The notes beneath the pieces are model-generated. The model saw only the letters and a program-made list of their open reading frames with translations, was not told the DNA's origin and did no database searches. The translations under genes were made by a program, and so were the position numbers. This document shows positions 1 through 7,097 of a stretch of DNA of 38,630 nt, in pieces. The first letter of the stretch is position 1. Each line of letters begins with the position of its first letter. The DNA is from Candidatus Doudnabacteria bacterium CG10_big_fil_rev_8_21_14_0_10_41_10 (GTDB lineage Bacteria > Patescibacteriota > Doudnabacteria > UBA920 > 2-01-FULL-50-11): contig PFAJ01000064.1 in the NCBI GenBank assembly GCA_002773695.1, positions 2,017 to 40,646 on the forward strand. Direction: 5' to 3'.

Positions 1-1917
1 ATCGGAAGAAGTAGTTGAATTTTTTCCAACAGTGACGATGTATGATGACGGTGAAGGATAAACTATTAGATTATTTGTAGTCGTTGCCCAAAAGCCGCCG
101 CCAGCCCCGCCGGCCGGCCAATTGGTTCGGCAAACACCTCCAATACAAAATATCGGCGCGTTAAACGCCGTGGCGGAAGTAACATCGCCCGTAAAATATC
201 CCGATCCGACAACTGTCAAAGTTTCGCCGTAAGTTCCGCCCGGAGTAGAAGTCGCAACGCCAACACGCCGGTTGTTATTGTCTACAAACAAATTTACATT
301 ACTGTTAAAATCTTGAACTGTAAGATTTCCTGTAATAGTTGAGCTCGCGTTTGCAAGGGATCCTGATAAAACCAAATCTCCGCCGACTGTCAAATCATCG
401 GTTACATACAAACTTGAAGAAGTTGTCGCGTTTACCAAAGTTGTTCCGCCAGCAACGGTTAGATCTCCGGCAAGCGAGGCGCCCTGCAAAGAAGTTGCCC
501 CGGTAATCTGCAGGCTTTCCGAAACAAAAGTACTTGCCGAAAGATAAGTAAATGCCGCGGCGGTGCCAGCTTGGTTTTTAGAATCCTCCGCTACATAAAA
601 AACAGATGAGCTGTCCGAACTTCCGGAGGATCCTGTCGCGCCCATTGCTCCGGTTTCTCCCCTTTCACCATTTTCTCCTCTTGGCCCCGGAACTCCTTGC
701 GGCCCGGCGGGTCCCTGCGGTCCTCTGGCGCCGGCTGTCCCCGGAACATAAACCGTTTTTACACTGTCATCCTCGCGAACGCGGGGATCGGAGTCTGGAT
801 CCTCAATCAATTTGGTAATGACTTTTGTGCTATCCGAAATTTTTGTGTCGTTACCGTCGTAGTCTCTCGGCACATTTACCAAGACATCCGGCGGAAGCGG
901 TGTTGTTATGGAATTGTAAAAATGTTTTAATGACCCTATAATTTTTTGCCAAACGCCGGTCTCTTGTTCTGGCTCCACCGAGACTGAACCGGCAATCATT
1001 TTTCCCTCTCCCCAAGTCTGGGAAGAAACACTGTTTTGGGGCTCTGTTGCCGCTGGCAACATTCCATATTGAAATTCTTCTTGTTTGTCGGCTGGTTCTG
1101 GAACCAAACCGGAAATTGCTTTGTCACCGGCATATTCCAAAACCTTGATCGCCAGTACCGCGGAATTATTTATTTCGTGAACAACAGACAATGGAGAAGC
1201 AAGCGCCATTGCTAAAATTAAAACCACGGCCGCGGGGGCGGTGATCATCCGATCGCGGTACCATGGCGTGTTGGCGATATAGTTTGGTAATTTTTTATTT
1301 GGCAGTCGCGCCGGCGCGTCGCCGAGGCTGAAACCTAGTTTTGAAAGATCATGGCGCGGGTCGGAATGTTTTGTTTGCTTTCGAGAAAATATCGTCTTAT
1401 ATTTTTCTGCGAGGGTTTTTACACCGCGGGAAAACCCTCCCTTCTCCCCCTTATGAGGGCGAGATTTAGAGAGTGCTATAGAAGCCGTATTTTTCCCGAC
1501 TCTCTCAATACCTTTTTTGTCATCCCCGACTTGTTCGGGGATCCAGGCCTGGATTCCTCCGCCTGGGCGGACGGGGATTACATTTTCTTTTTGTTTTATT
1601 TCATCCTCGACGACTTGATCAATCTCTTCTCTTGATTCTGCCTTCAAAATTTCTTCAAGGTTATCAATCCCTGATTCGAAAATTTGATTGTTCAAAATCT
1701 CTTCTTGCGCTTCTAGTTTTACAGGCTTGCCGACAATCCCCAAAACTTTTTGATAATCCGCGATAGCGGAGTCGCAAGTCAACCAAATTCTCCCTTGTCT
1801 TTGAGACCACAAAAAACTTTCCCTGCAAAGATAGGCAAGGTGATCCGATGTGTACCCGAATTTCTTCCGGGCCTCGGTTAGTGTTATCAATTTTTCATTT
1901 TCGTATCGAGAAGGCAT
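1..1917 (-). CDS. HTH-transmembrane-collagen-like surface protein, 3' end off window
   Basis: The ORF track omits this because no stop lies in the window, but the reverse frame is open from the ATG at 1917 to base 1 (639 codons). Residues 1-60 look like an excisionase/MerR-type helix-turn-helix (LTEARKKFGYTSDHLAYL). A charged linker follows, then one membrane span near residues 226-245. Collagen-like Gly-X-Y triplets lie near residues 390-430 (GPQGPAGPQGVPGPRGENG). The rest is Ser/Thr/Gly-rich beta-type sequence like phage tail fibres and bacterial surface stalks. I infer a cytoplasmic HTH with an exported fibrous part; the function is unknown. Two palindromic repeats, also found between genes, are translated in frame (about 1519-1581 and 766-809). 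No SD is seen. The C-terminus, possibly with a self-cleaving chaperone, is outside the window. Confidence 0.8.
   Translation of the reverse strand, partial: MPSRYENEKLITLTEARKKFGYTSDHLAYLCRESFLWSQRQGRIWLTCDSAIADYQKVLGIVGKPVKLEAQEEILNNQIFESGIDNLEEILKAESREEIDQVVEDEIKQKENVIPVRPGGGIQAWIPEQVGDDKKGIERVGKNTASIALSKSRPHKGEKGGFSRGVKTLAEKYKTIFSRKQTKHSDPRHDLSKLGFSLGDAPARLPNKKLPNYIANTPWYRDRMITAPAAVVLILAMALASPLSVVHEINNSAVLAIKVLEYAGDKAISGLVPEPADKQEEFQYGMLPAATEPQNSVSSQTWGEGKMIAGSVSVEPEQETGVWQKIIGSLKHFYNSITTPLPPDVLVNVPRDYDGNDTKISDSTKVITKLIEDPDSDPRVREDDSVKTVYVPGTAGARGPQGPAGPQGVPGPRGENGERGETGAMGATGSSGSSDSSSVFYVAEDSKNQAGTAAAFTYLSASTFVSESLQITGATSLQGASLAGDLTVAGGTTLVNATTSSSLYVTDDLTVGGDLVLSGSLANASSTITGNLTVQDFNSNVNLFVDNNNRRVGVATSTPGGTYGETLTVVGSGYFTGDVTSATAFNAPIFCIGGVCRTNWPAGGAGGGFWATTTNNLIVYPSPSSYIVTVGKNSTTSSD
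766..809. repeat. Second in-frame GTCATCC...GGATCC-type repeat
   Basis: GTCATCCTCGCGAACGCGGG followed by a GATC...GGATCC arm is the same class of element as the intergenic repeats. It is translated within the surface protein just before the collagen-like triplets (residues about 370-384). Confidence 0.6.
1519..1581. repeat. Palindromic dispersed repeat inside a coding frame
   Basis: The stretch begins GTCATCCCCGACTTGTTCGG and ends in a GCCTGGGCGGACGGGGAT-type arm. Related GTCAT...ATGAC elements occur between genes near 5223-5350, 7670-7733 and 13196-13232. Here it is read through in frame and adds about 21 residues to the linker of the surface protein. Confidence 0.75.
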
Positions 1918-1952
1918 ATTTGATTTTGTTTTTGTTTTTTACCCCGCACCTT

Positions 1953-2201
1953 TTAGACATTTGGAAAGTCTTTCAGACTTTCCTCGATCCTGCCTTTTAA
2001 CTGGCCATATGTTTTGCCAAAGTACTTGAGGTTGTGTTCTCTTCTTCTAGCGTCTGCTTCCGAGCGATAAGCCTAGTAGTAGATGAGATCGAGATCACCT
2101 TTTGACTTAGTGTGCTCGACCAACCTCCTGCGTAAGTCGTTAGTAGAGCCGAAATACAAGCCCTTGTCTCGTTTAAGCTTGATTATGTAGACATAAAACA
2201 T
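1953..2201 (-). pseudogene. GIY-YIG nuclease-like gene interrupted by an in-frame TAG
   Basis: From the ATG at 2201 the protein starts MFYVYIIK, then LYFGSTNDLRRRLVEH, a typical small GIY-YIG endonuclease of the UvrC N-terminal/YhbQ type. After DLDLIYY there is a TAG at 2073-2075. The same frame then continues with AYRSEADARRREHNL and YFGKTYGQLKGRI, the usual C-terminus of the family, to TAA at 1953. One base change (probably GAG to TAG) would restore about 82 residues. TAG readthrough is possible but nothing else in the window suggests it. The ORF-track start at 2336 adds an unrelated leader. Confidence 0.8.
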
Positions 2202-2405
2202 ATGTCTGAAAGGCGCGGGGTGAATTTTTTTTCTTGCGGATCCTCTTGAGAGATTTTCGGCACCTCTATAGGAACATTTTTTCGAACCTCTATATGTAAC
2301 CTTGTGAAAACCCGTGAAACTCCTCTTATACCACATAAGGACAAAACTATAAAAAGTTTTGCCCTAAAATTGGAGTATTTTCAAACTTATGAAATTGTTA
2401 TTTTA

Positions 2406-2507
2406 TTTTGGCTAAATTTAGCCCTATCTCGGATGCTTTTTGTTTCTATCTCGGAGTTTCGAGATCAAATCTACTTATATTTTAGCACACTTTTTGGCAT
2501 TTGTAAA
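2406..2507 (-). repeat. Duplicated promoter-like cassette, copy 1
   Basis: This matches 2982-3075 with few changes. Read on the minus strand it has TTTACA, 17 bases, TAAAAT (2507-2479), then a short hairpin made from ATCTCGAAACTCCGAGAT. It may be the promoter and leader of the broken GIY-YIG gene or a small structured RNA. In this copy the short reading frame is closed by TAG. Confidence 0.5.
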
Positions 2508-2530
2508 GGAGGTATCTAAAGGGCTTTAAA

Positions 2531-2960
2531 TTACGAAACTCCAATTTCCTGTCATTGCGAGGAACCCGCGACGTCATTAATATCCTTCGAGCTAGGCTCT
2601 AGCCGAGTCGAGAAATTACGATAAAGTCGTTCTCGACTTCGCTCGAACAATAATATTCTTCGAGCGAGGCGCTAGCCGAGTCGAGAAGTCGCAGATTTCG
2701 AGCCGAGTCGAGAAGTCGCAGATTTCGAGCCTAGTCGAGAAGTCGCAGATTTCGAGCCGAGTCGAGAAGTCGCAGATTTCGAGCCTAGTCGAGAAGATCC
2801 GACAACGCAGTTTTTGACTACGCCTGCCTGCCAGCAGGCAAGCTCGAACGATAATATTCAGATTGCTTCGTCTTCGTCCGTCTAAGCGGATGGATCCTCG
2901 CAATGACATTAGAGAGGTTGACAGGGTTTCGTAAATCATGTCTGCTAAAAATAATAATAA
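2531..2960. repeat. Mosaic dispersed repeat locus 1
   Basis: Non-coding. It is built from the module TTCGAGCG...CTCGACT...CGCTCGAA plus CATTGCGAGGA and CGCAATGACAT pieces. The same module recurs at 11530-11775, 29985-30260, 35185-35400 and 35985-36085. It contains the 27-bp tandem array. Confidence 0.75.
2674..2796. repeat. 27-bp tandem repeat, four full copies plus a partial one
   Basis: The unit begins AGCCGAGTCGAGAAGTCGCA. Full copies start at 2674, 2701, 2728 and 2755, and a truncated copy starts at 2782. The copies alternate GCCGAG and GCCTAG. The unit is a fragment of the dispersed palindromic module, so the array is a local expansion of it. There are no spacers, so it is not a CRISPR. 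Confidence 0.9.
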
Positions 2961-2981
2961 AAGCATTCACTTTCATTTTTG

Positions 2982-3075
2982 TTTTGGCTAAAATTAGGTC
3001 TATCTCGGATGCTTTTTGTTTCCATCTCGGAGTTTCGAGATCAAATCTATTCATATTTTAGCACGCTTTTTTGCC
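2982..3075 (-). repeat. Duplicated promoter-like cassette, copy 2
   Basis: Second copy of the 2406-2507 unit. The small ORF at 2818-3054 starts in it (MNRFDLETPR) but then runs into dispersed-repeat sequence, so I do not call it a gene. Confidence 0.5.
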
Positions 3076-3078
3076 TCT

Positions 3079-3120
3079 GTTTACAAGGATTACCCTTGTA
3101 AAAGGGTAATCCTTGTAAAC
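3079..3120. repeat. Perfect 17-bp inverted repeat
   Basis: Arms GTTTACAAGGATTACCC and GGGTAATCCTTGTAAAC enclose an 8-base loop. It lies just outside the terminator of the HD gene. It lacks a strong T-tract, so it is a hairpin element rather than a clear terminator. Confidence 0.8.
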
Positions 3121-3145
3121 TTGTAAAGAATTACTTTGTTATGGC

Positions 3146-3190
3146 AAAAAAAAGACCCACTTCAGCTCACAATGTGAACTCTAGCGGGTC
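3146..3190 (-). terminator. Terminator overlapping the end of the HD-domain gene
   Basis: On the minus strand GACCCGCT...AGTGGGTC folds around an inner GTTCAC/GTGAGC stem and is followed by eight T residues. The stop codon lies inside the hairpin. Confidence 0.75.
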
Positions 3191-3805
3191 AACGGGCTGC
3201 CAGGTTCTGACAGCATCGCAAGCAACCTGAAGCGCCCGAGAATCGGGCATGGCTCCGAGAAGACTTGCGGCTTCTTCAAAGCGCTCTGCGGTCTTGGGCC
3301 GCCCGGCTTTTTGAGCTTCGGTCCAACCAAAGCCGACGGCATCGGCGGCGGACAGGAGCATCCACTTCAGGAACGCTCCTTCACTACCGAGGTGTTGCGC
3401 GATAGTCTCGGGTCTTGCCTGATAAGCAAGCCCGTGCCATTTGATCGCGGCGACGTCATCGCCCGGAAGGCAAAGTACCTTCAAAGCATAACCAGCTGAG
3501 CGGTTCTCGTGGCCGACATAAAGACGATTGGTCCCCTGCCCAGCGTCGACGAGACGGCACGCCTCGGGAAATTGTTTGATCTTCCCGATGTCGTGAAGCG
3601 CCGAGAGGCGGACAAGGTCGAAGTCGAGCTCAAGTCTCTGCTCAATCCGCTTTGCCGCTTCGATGACGGCGTACATATGACCAAGAAGGCCATAGACGTG
3701 CCACTTGGGTGCGTGGTCGCGCGGATCGTCGGCAAGCAGCCTTTCGTGGGCGGCTCGCGACAGGGCGCCTGACGCGTATGCGACAACTTCTTCGATGCTT
3801 CGCAT
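3167..3805 (-). CDS. HD-domain protein, probable metal-dependent phosphohydrolase
   Basis: I start at the ATG at 3805, which has AAAGGAGG seven to eight bases upstream; the track's start at 3916 is not supported. The product is about 212 residues. It shows the HD pattern: an upstream His (LLGHMYAV), then LSALHDIGKIKQ with the HD pair, then YVGHENRSAG with another His. Such proteins commonly hydrolyse nucleotides or phosphate esters; the substrate cannot be told. The sequence is visibly GC-rich against most of the window. It follows the 3891-5042 gene with an 85-base gap and ends in its own terminator, so the two probably form an acquired transcription unit. Confidence 0.8.
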   Translation of the reverse strand: MRSIEEVVAYASGALSRAAHERLLADDPRDHAPKWHVYGLLGHMYAVIEAAKRIEQRLELDFDLVRLSALHDIGKIKQFPEACRLVDAGQGTNRLYVGHENRSAGYALKVLCLPGDDVAAIKWHGLAYQARPETIAQHLGSEGAFLKWMLLSAADAVGFGWTEAQKAGRPKTAERFEEAASLLGAMPDSRALQVACDAVRTWQPVDPLEFTL

Positions 3806-3890
3806 CGCTCCTCCTTTTTCAGTTTTATCTTTAGAAAATAGCACCCGGGGGAGAGCCGACAAAAGTGTCGACTCCCCTACCCGGGTAGGT

Positions 3891-5042
3891 CTAGCGTGAG
3901 CGAGCAATCCCGCCAAGCGTGGCCGCCGTGGCGCGGTTGTCGTGACGGCGGTCCTGCTGTTGCCCGCCGGAGCTGGTCCAGCGGGTGTTGGTGGTGAGGA
4001 TGGCCTGGATCTGGCCGTCAGATAGTCCCGTGGGTGTAACCCCTTGGAACTGCCAGGACCCGTTCATTAGCATCTGGCTCCGGCCGCCGTCAAACCGCGT
4101 CTCGTAGTACCACCGCGTCGGTTCGCGACGATCCAATTCGGCAAAGACGCCACTCAAATCCGAATCCTTGTGCCGAAACGACGGCTGGATGTGCGCGTGG
4201 CCGTTGGGGCCGCGCAGCACGCCGAGGGCGAACCTGCCGGAACCGAGGAATTGGTACGACACGGCTGCCGCCTCAAAGTAGTTCCCGACGGCAGCGACGA
4301 ACGCCGGCTTACCGCAGACTTGGAACTTCTGCAGCTCGTACCGCTTCTTCCGCGCCTCGGCGTGCAGATTTTGCACCTGCTTGCCCTTTTTCATCCACCA
4401 AGTCACCTTGGCGATGATGTCGGCCTCCGGCCGGCCGGACATAAACAGCCGGCGAAAGTACATGGGAACCGTGAAGGGCTGTACGTCCTTCTCTTGGACG
4501 TTGAAGCCCTCCCAGAGCCGGTGGAGTGTGACGAACTTCGGGTCGGAGAAAAGCGCGTTCCAATCGCGCCTGTTCTGCCGCCAGAAAAAGCTGTTCACCA
4601 CGTCCATCATCTTGTCCCAGAAGAACTCCTGGGACACGATGGGATTGGTCGCGGTGTGGTAGGCCTCCCGGATGAGCTTGGCGGTCGAGTACGGGAACTG
4701 CTTCAAAAATCCCGTTTCGTTGTTGCGGTTGGCGAGGCCAACCAGCTGATTCCAGACCGCTCCCCCTTCCACGGAGGAAGCGAGCCTCGCCATTTCGGCG
4801 GCGCTCTGGAAACCCTTGTGGTACTTGCCGTCGCCCACGTCGATGAGGACGGCGGTGCGGTCTTCCGAGCATATGGCGTCCCACTGCCGGTAGTGCTCCG
4901 GCGTCGGGATATTGACGTCGCAAAACGCCATCCGCACGCGAAAGAAAGGCCCGAGGTCCAGTGCCACGCGCTTGGCGGCGACGTACTTGTCCACCGGCGG
5001 CAGCGCCGGTACCACTACACAAATTACAGGTTTGCTTTCCAT
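3891..5042 (-). CDS. Diverged paralog of the neighbouring DHH-like protein, DHH motif lost
   Basis: 383 residues from the ATG at 5042, with AGGAGG just upstream. No family is recognised directly, but it aligns by eye with the next gene (5381-6403). VLIDVGDGKYHKG sits where that protein has LLDLGGSKFDHH. PNGHAHIQPSF matches its KGGHVNFIT segment. The C-terminal WYYET...MNGSWQFQGVTPTGL matches its HWFYDA...NGGVQPQGIPATKL. The DHH metal-binding pair is replaced by YHK, so phosphoesterase activity may be lost. Base composition is GC-rich. Long open frames on the opposite strand (e.g. 4170-5057) are shadows caused by this composition. Confidence in the gene is high, in the family moderate. Confidence 0.75.
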   Translation of the reverse strand: MESKPVICVVVPALPPVDKYVAAKRVALDLGPFFRVRMAFCDVNIPTPEHYRQWDAICSEDRTAVLIDVGDGKYHKGFQSAAEMARLASSVEGGAVWNQLVGLANRNNETGFLKQFPYSTAKLIREAYHTATNPIVSQEFFWDKMMDVVNSFFWRQNRRDWNALFSDPKFVTLHRLWEGFNVQEKDVQPFTVPMYFRRLFMSGRPEADIIAKVTWWMKKGKQVQNLHAEARKKRYELQKFQVCGKPAFVAAVGNYFEAAAVSYQFLGSGRFALGVLRGPNGHAHIQPSFRHKDSDLSGVFAELDRREPTRWYYETRFDGGRSQMLMNGSWQFQGVTPTGLSDGQIQAILTTNTRWTSSGGQQQDRRHDNRATAATLGGIARSR

Positions 5043-5066
5043 TTTTCTTCCTCCTAGGAAGTTGTC

Positions 5067-5085
5067 CCAGGCTTATCAGGCCTGG
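5067..5085. repeat. Small hairpin upstream of the GC-rich gene
   Basis: CCAGGC and GCCTGG enclose a 7-base loop in the leader of the 3891-5042 gene, about 25 bases before its start codon. It may affect translation of that gene; no ligand is known. Confidence 0.4.
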
Positions 5086-5154
5086 TACGGTTGTAAGCTA
5101 CGGTTTTCGGTCAGTCGCAAACTTCGCGCAAAGACCGATTGACTTGTGACTCAA

Positions 5155-5210
5155 ACAGCCACAATGTTATCCTGAAAAATTTCAGAACAAGATGTGGCTG
5201 TTTTGTTTTT
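5155..5210 (+). terminator. Large hairpin with T-rich tail bounding the GC-rich cassette
   Basis: ACAGCCACA (5155) pairs with TGTGGCTGT (5193-5201), with an inner TCCTGAAA/TTTCAGA stem, followed on the plus strand by TTTGTTTTT. No plus-strand gene precedes it, so it may be a boundary element. The minus-strand tail is weak. Confidence 0.5.
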
Positions 5211-5219
5211 GTCTTGGTT

Positions 5220-5350
5220 GTTGTTCTCGCGAAAGCGGGGGTCTAGGTTTATTGTTCGAGCGACCTGCCCGCCATTCGCCTTCGGCAATGCCGATGGCAG
5301 GCGGGAGTCGAGAACCTGGATTCCTCCGCCTAGGCGGATGGGAATGACAG
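5220..5350. repeat. Nested palindromic repeat
   Basis: An outer element (TTCTCGCGAAAGCGGGGGTC ... GGATTCCTCCGCCTAGGCGG ... GGGAATGAC) is split by an inner TTCGAGCGACCTGCCCGCC ... GGCGGGAGTCGAGAAC palindrome. It looks like one element inserted into another. There is no gene here. Confidence 0.6.
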
Positions 5351-5380
5351 ACCTAAAAGGTGCGGGGTGAATTTTTATTT

Positions 5381-6403
5381 TTATTCAATTATCGTCACGC
5401 CCTTGTCTCTCGTTACCTTATATCCACCGCCGTTTCCCCTCTCCCGAAAGTTCCCTCTCCGCGTCCTCTCGACATTCAGCCCCTGCTTGGTTACCTGCTC
5501 AATTTCTTCGTAAGTAAGTTTGGTTGCCGGAATTCCTTGCGGCTGTACTCCCCCGTTCTGCAGGGTATTGGCCCGCGCGTCATAAAACCAGTGCGGCAAC
5601 CCCTCAGTGCGTCCCGGGGCTTCCAAATCTCTCTCGGAATCTACCGGCAAAACAATATCATTTTTTTGCGCTTCCAAAAGCTTGATCAACCTTGCCAGCT
5701 TTCGTAAATCCAATCTGGCGGCTTGCCTGGTAATAAAATTAACATGTCCGCCTTTTGCTTTTTGGACAACAAGGTCGGCGCCAACCGCTTTGCTTCGAAT
5801 GTATCCCGCCAAGGCCGGGTTATCGGATTCAATATAAACAACTTTCAAATTCCTTCCAAGCTGAACCGCGTTGAACTTTTTCGCTCTTCCCGACTTTACC
5901 AGCTCCTCAAATTCTTTCGGCAGTATTTCGTGACGGCGATTTTCCTCGGCATAATGCCCTGCCAAAAGCGGTAAAACAATTTCTAAAATCTGTTTCGGGT
6001 CGTCTGGAATAGATCTGTTCAGATTGGTCAGCAATGCGGACAAACCAAACGCCCGATCGATCGGGTCGCTGGATAAAATCCCTTTACCTTCCAAATCGTC
6101 TCTTCGTGCAAAATCCAAAAGCTTCCGCAAATCCGGCCTGTCGTCCACTTCCAAAAATTTGGCGACCATATGGGCGGAAGAGATTGTCCGATTGTTTTGT
6201 CCTAGCCGATGATGGTCAAATTTGGAGCCTCCCAAATCCAGCAAAATATAGCCTTCCCGCTCAAGTTGATCGGCGGTTTTATCTTCAGGAACCTCGGCCC
6301 AAAATTCGACATTCGCCTGCCTGACCCCTGGGAACTTTTCATCACCAAAATATTTCAGCAAAAAATACGACACAGCGGTGTCTATTTGAATCTTTGGAAA
6401 CAT
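5381..6403 (-). CDS. DHH-like (MYG1/exopolyphosphatase-type) putative phosphoesterase
   Basis: The ATG at 6403 is preferred over the track's GTG at 6430 because AGGA lies eight bases upstream and a consensus promoter sits about 50 bases further. The product is about 340 residues. Near the N-terminus IQIDTAV may supply an Asp, and LLDLGGSKFDHHR carries the DHH-type His pair. KGGHVNFITRQ resembles the GGGH substrate-binding motif of the DHHA1 region. This supports a DHH/MYG1-like hydrolase acting on phosphodiesters, though the first DxD motif is not classical. The C-terminal 80 residues form an extra domain (WFYDA...QPQGIPATKL) shared with the gene at 3891-5042. Confidence 0.65.
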   Translation of the reverse strand: MFPKIQIDTAVSYFLLKYFGDEKFPGVRQANVEFWAEVPEDKTADQLEREGYILLDLGGSKFDHHRLGQNNRTISSAHMVAKFLEVDDRPDLRKLLDFARRDDLEGKGILSSDPIDRAFGLSALLTNLNRSIPDDPKQILEIVLPLLAGHYAEENRRHEILPKEFEELVKSGRAKKFNAVQLGRNLKVVYIESDNPALAGYIRSKAVGADLVVQKAKGGHVNFITRQAARLDLRKLARLIKLLEAQKNDIVLPVDSERDLEAPGRTEGLPHWFYDARANTLQNGGVQPQGIPATKLTYEEIEQVTKQGLNVERTRRGNFRERGNGGGYKVTRDKGVTIIE

Positions 6404-6450
6404 TACAATTGTCCTGTTTTGTGCCACCACAGATTATTTAAATTGTCTCG

Positions 6451-6479
6451 ATTATAGCATAAACTATAAATCCTGTCAA
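6451..6479 (-). promoter_or_regulatory. Consensus sigma70-type promoter
   Basis: On the minus strand TTGACA (6479-6474), 17 bases, TGC then TATAAT (6456-6451). It drives the DHH-like gene with a leader of about 40 bases. It is a full consensus match. Confidence 0.85.
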
Positions 6480-6488
6480 TAAAACCAA

Positions 6489-6503
6489 CGAGGGTAACCC
6501 TCG
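6489..6503. repeat. Small palindrome between rplL terminator and DHH-like promoter
   Basis: CGAGGGTAACCCTCG is a 6 to 7-bp stem in the short gap between the rplL terminator and the promoter at 6451-6479. Confidence 0.4.
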
Positions 6504-6506
6504 TAT

Positions 6507-6546
6507 GCCAAAAGAAGGACGCCTTCTCATGAGAAGACGTCCTTCT
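6507..6546 (-). terminator. rplL terminator
   Basis: AGAAGGACG and CGTCCTTCT arms extended by CTTCTC/GAGAAG with one mismatch, then TTCTTTT on the minus strand, about 15 bases after the rplL stop. Confidence 0.8.
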
Positions 6547-6560
6547 AATTACTTACTTAT

Positions 6561-6977
6561 TTACTTCAAGTTCACGGTTGCACCGGCCTCTTCTAGTTTT
6601 TTCTTCAATTCTTCAGCTTCGGCTTTTGAAACATTTTCTTTGATAGTTTTCGGAGCGCCATCGACTAAGTCTTTGGCGTCTTTCAAGCCTTTACCGGTAA
6701 CTTCTTTGACGACTTTAATCACATTGATCTTTTTGTCGCCAGCGGCAACTAACTCTACAGTAAAAGAAGATTTTTCCTCAGCCGCTTCTGAACCAGCGGC
6801 ACCGCCTGCGACAGCGACTGCTACAGGAGCAGCGGCAGACACACCATAGTGCTCTTCTAAAGCTTTGACGAATTCAGAAAGCTCCAGCGCTGATAGTTTA
6901 TCGATTTGATCAACGATCGGCTTGAACTTTTCTGGAACTTCGACTTTCTTTGCTTCTTGTTTTGCTTCTTCGGTCAT
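6561..6977 (-). CDS. rplL: 50S ribosomal protein L7/L12
   Basis: 138 residues, the normal length of bL12. The N-terminal dimerisation region contains [18 protein letters not shown]. An Ala/Gly/Val-rich hinge follows ([14 protein letters not shown]), then the globular C-terminal domain with [20 protein letters not shown] and [10 protein letters not shown], the surface that recruits translation GTPases. It forms the ribosomal stalk with L10, whose gene lies 120 bases upstream on the same strand; the two are probably co-transcribed from the promoter at 7823-7850. The start at 6977 has no clear SD. The gap to rplJ holds a 105-bp sequence repeated exactly at 11984-12088. Confidence 0.97.
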   Translation of the reverse strand: MTEEAKQEAKKVEVPEKFKPIVDQIDKLSALELSEFVKALEEHYGVSAAAPVAVAVAGGAAGSEAAEEKSSFTVELVAAGDKKINVIKVVKEVTGKGLKDAKDLVDGAPKTIKENVSKAEAEELKKKLEEAGATVNLK

Positions 6978-6981
6978 ATTT

Positions 6982-7086
6982 TTGTATGTTTAATTGTTTA
7001 ATTATTATAATTTTGTCATTCCGAGCGAAGTCGAGGAACCTCTCTCCCTCTAATTAAGGGATCCCTCCATTTCAGTCGGGATGACA
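6982..7086. repeat. 105-bp exact repeat, copy A, in the rplJ-rplL gap
   Basis: Identical base for base to 11984-12088. It holds an AT-rich start (TTGTATGTTTAATTG) and a GTCATTCCGAGCGAAG...TCGGGATGACA palindromic repeat. Confidence 0.95.
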
Positions 7087-7097
7087 GATAAACAGTG

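Noticed and set aside
606-930. Plus-strand ORFs over the collagen-like region
   Set aside because: They are antisense to the collagen triplets and the repeat; the minus frame is open for 639 codons with clear domains.
2674-2796. Possible CRISPR array
   Set aside because: The repeats are directly adjacent with no spacers and no cas genes nearby.
2616-3054. Minus-strand ORFs of 116 and 78 residues
   Set aside because: They consist of translated dispersed repeats (FSTRLEICD copies, RxDLRNPVNLSN) after at most 30 unique residues.
4170-5057. Long plus-strand ORF of 295 residues
   Set aside because: It is antisense to the GC-rich 3891-5042 gene, has no SD and reads as low-complexity Leu/Val/Arg/His sequence. 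The minus gene has the SD and a paralog.
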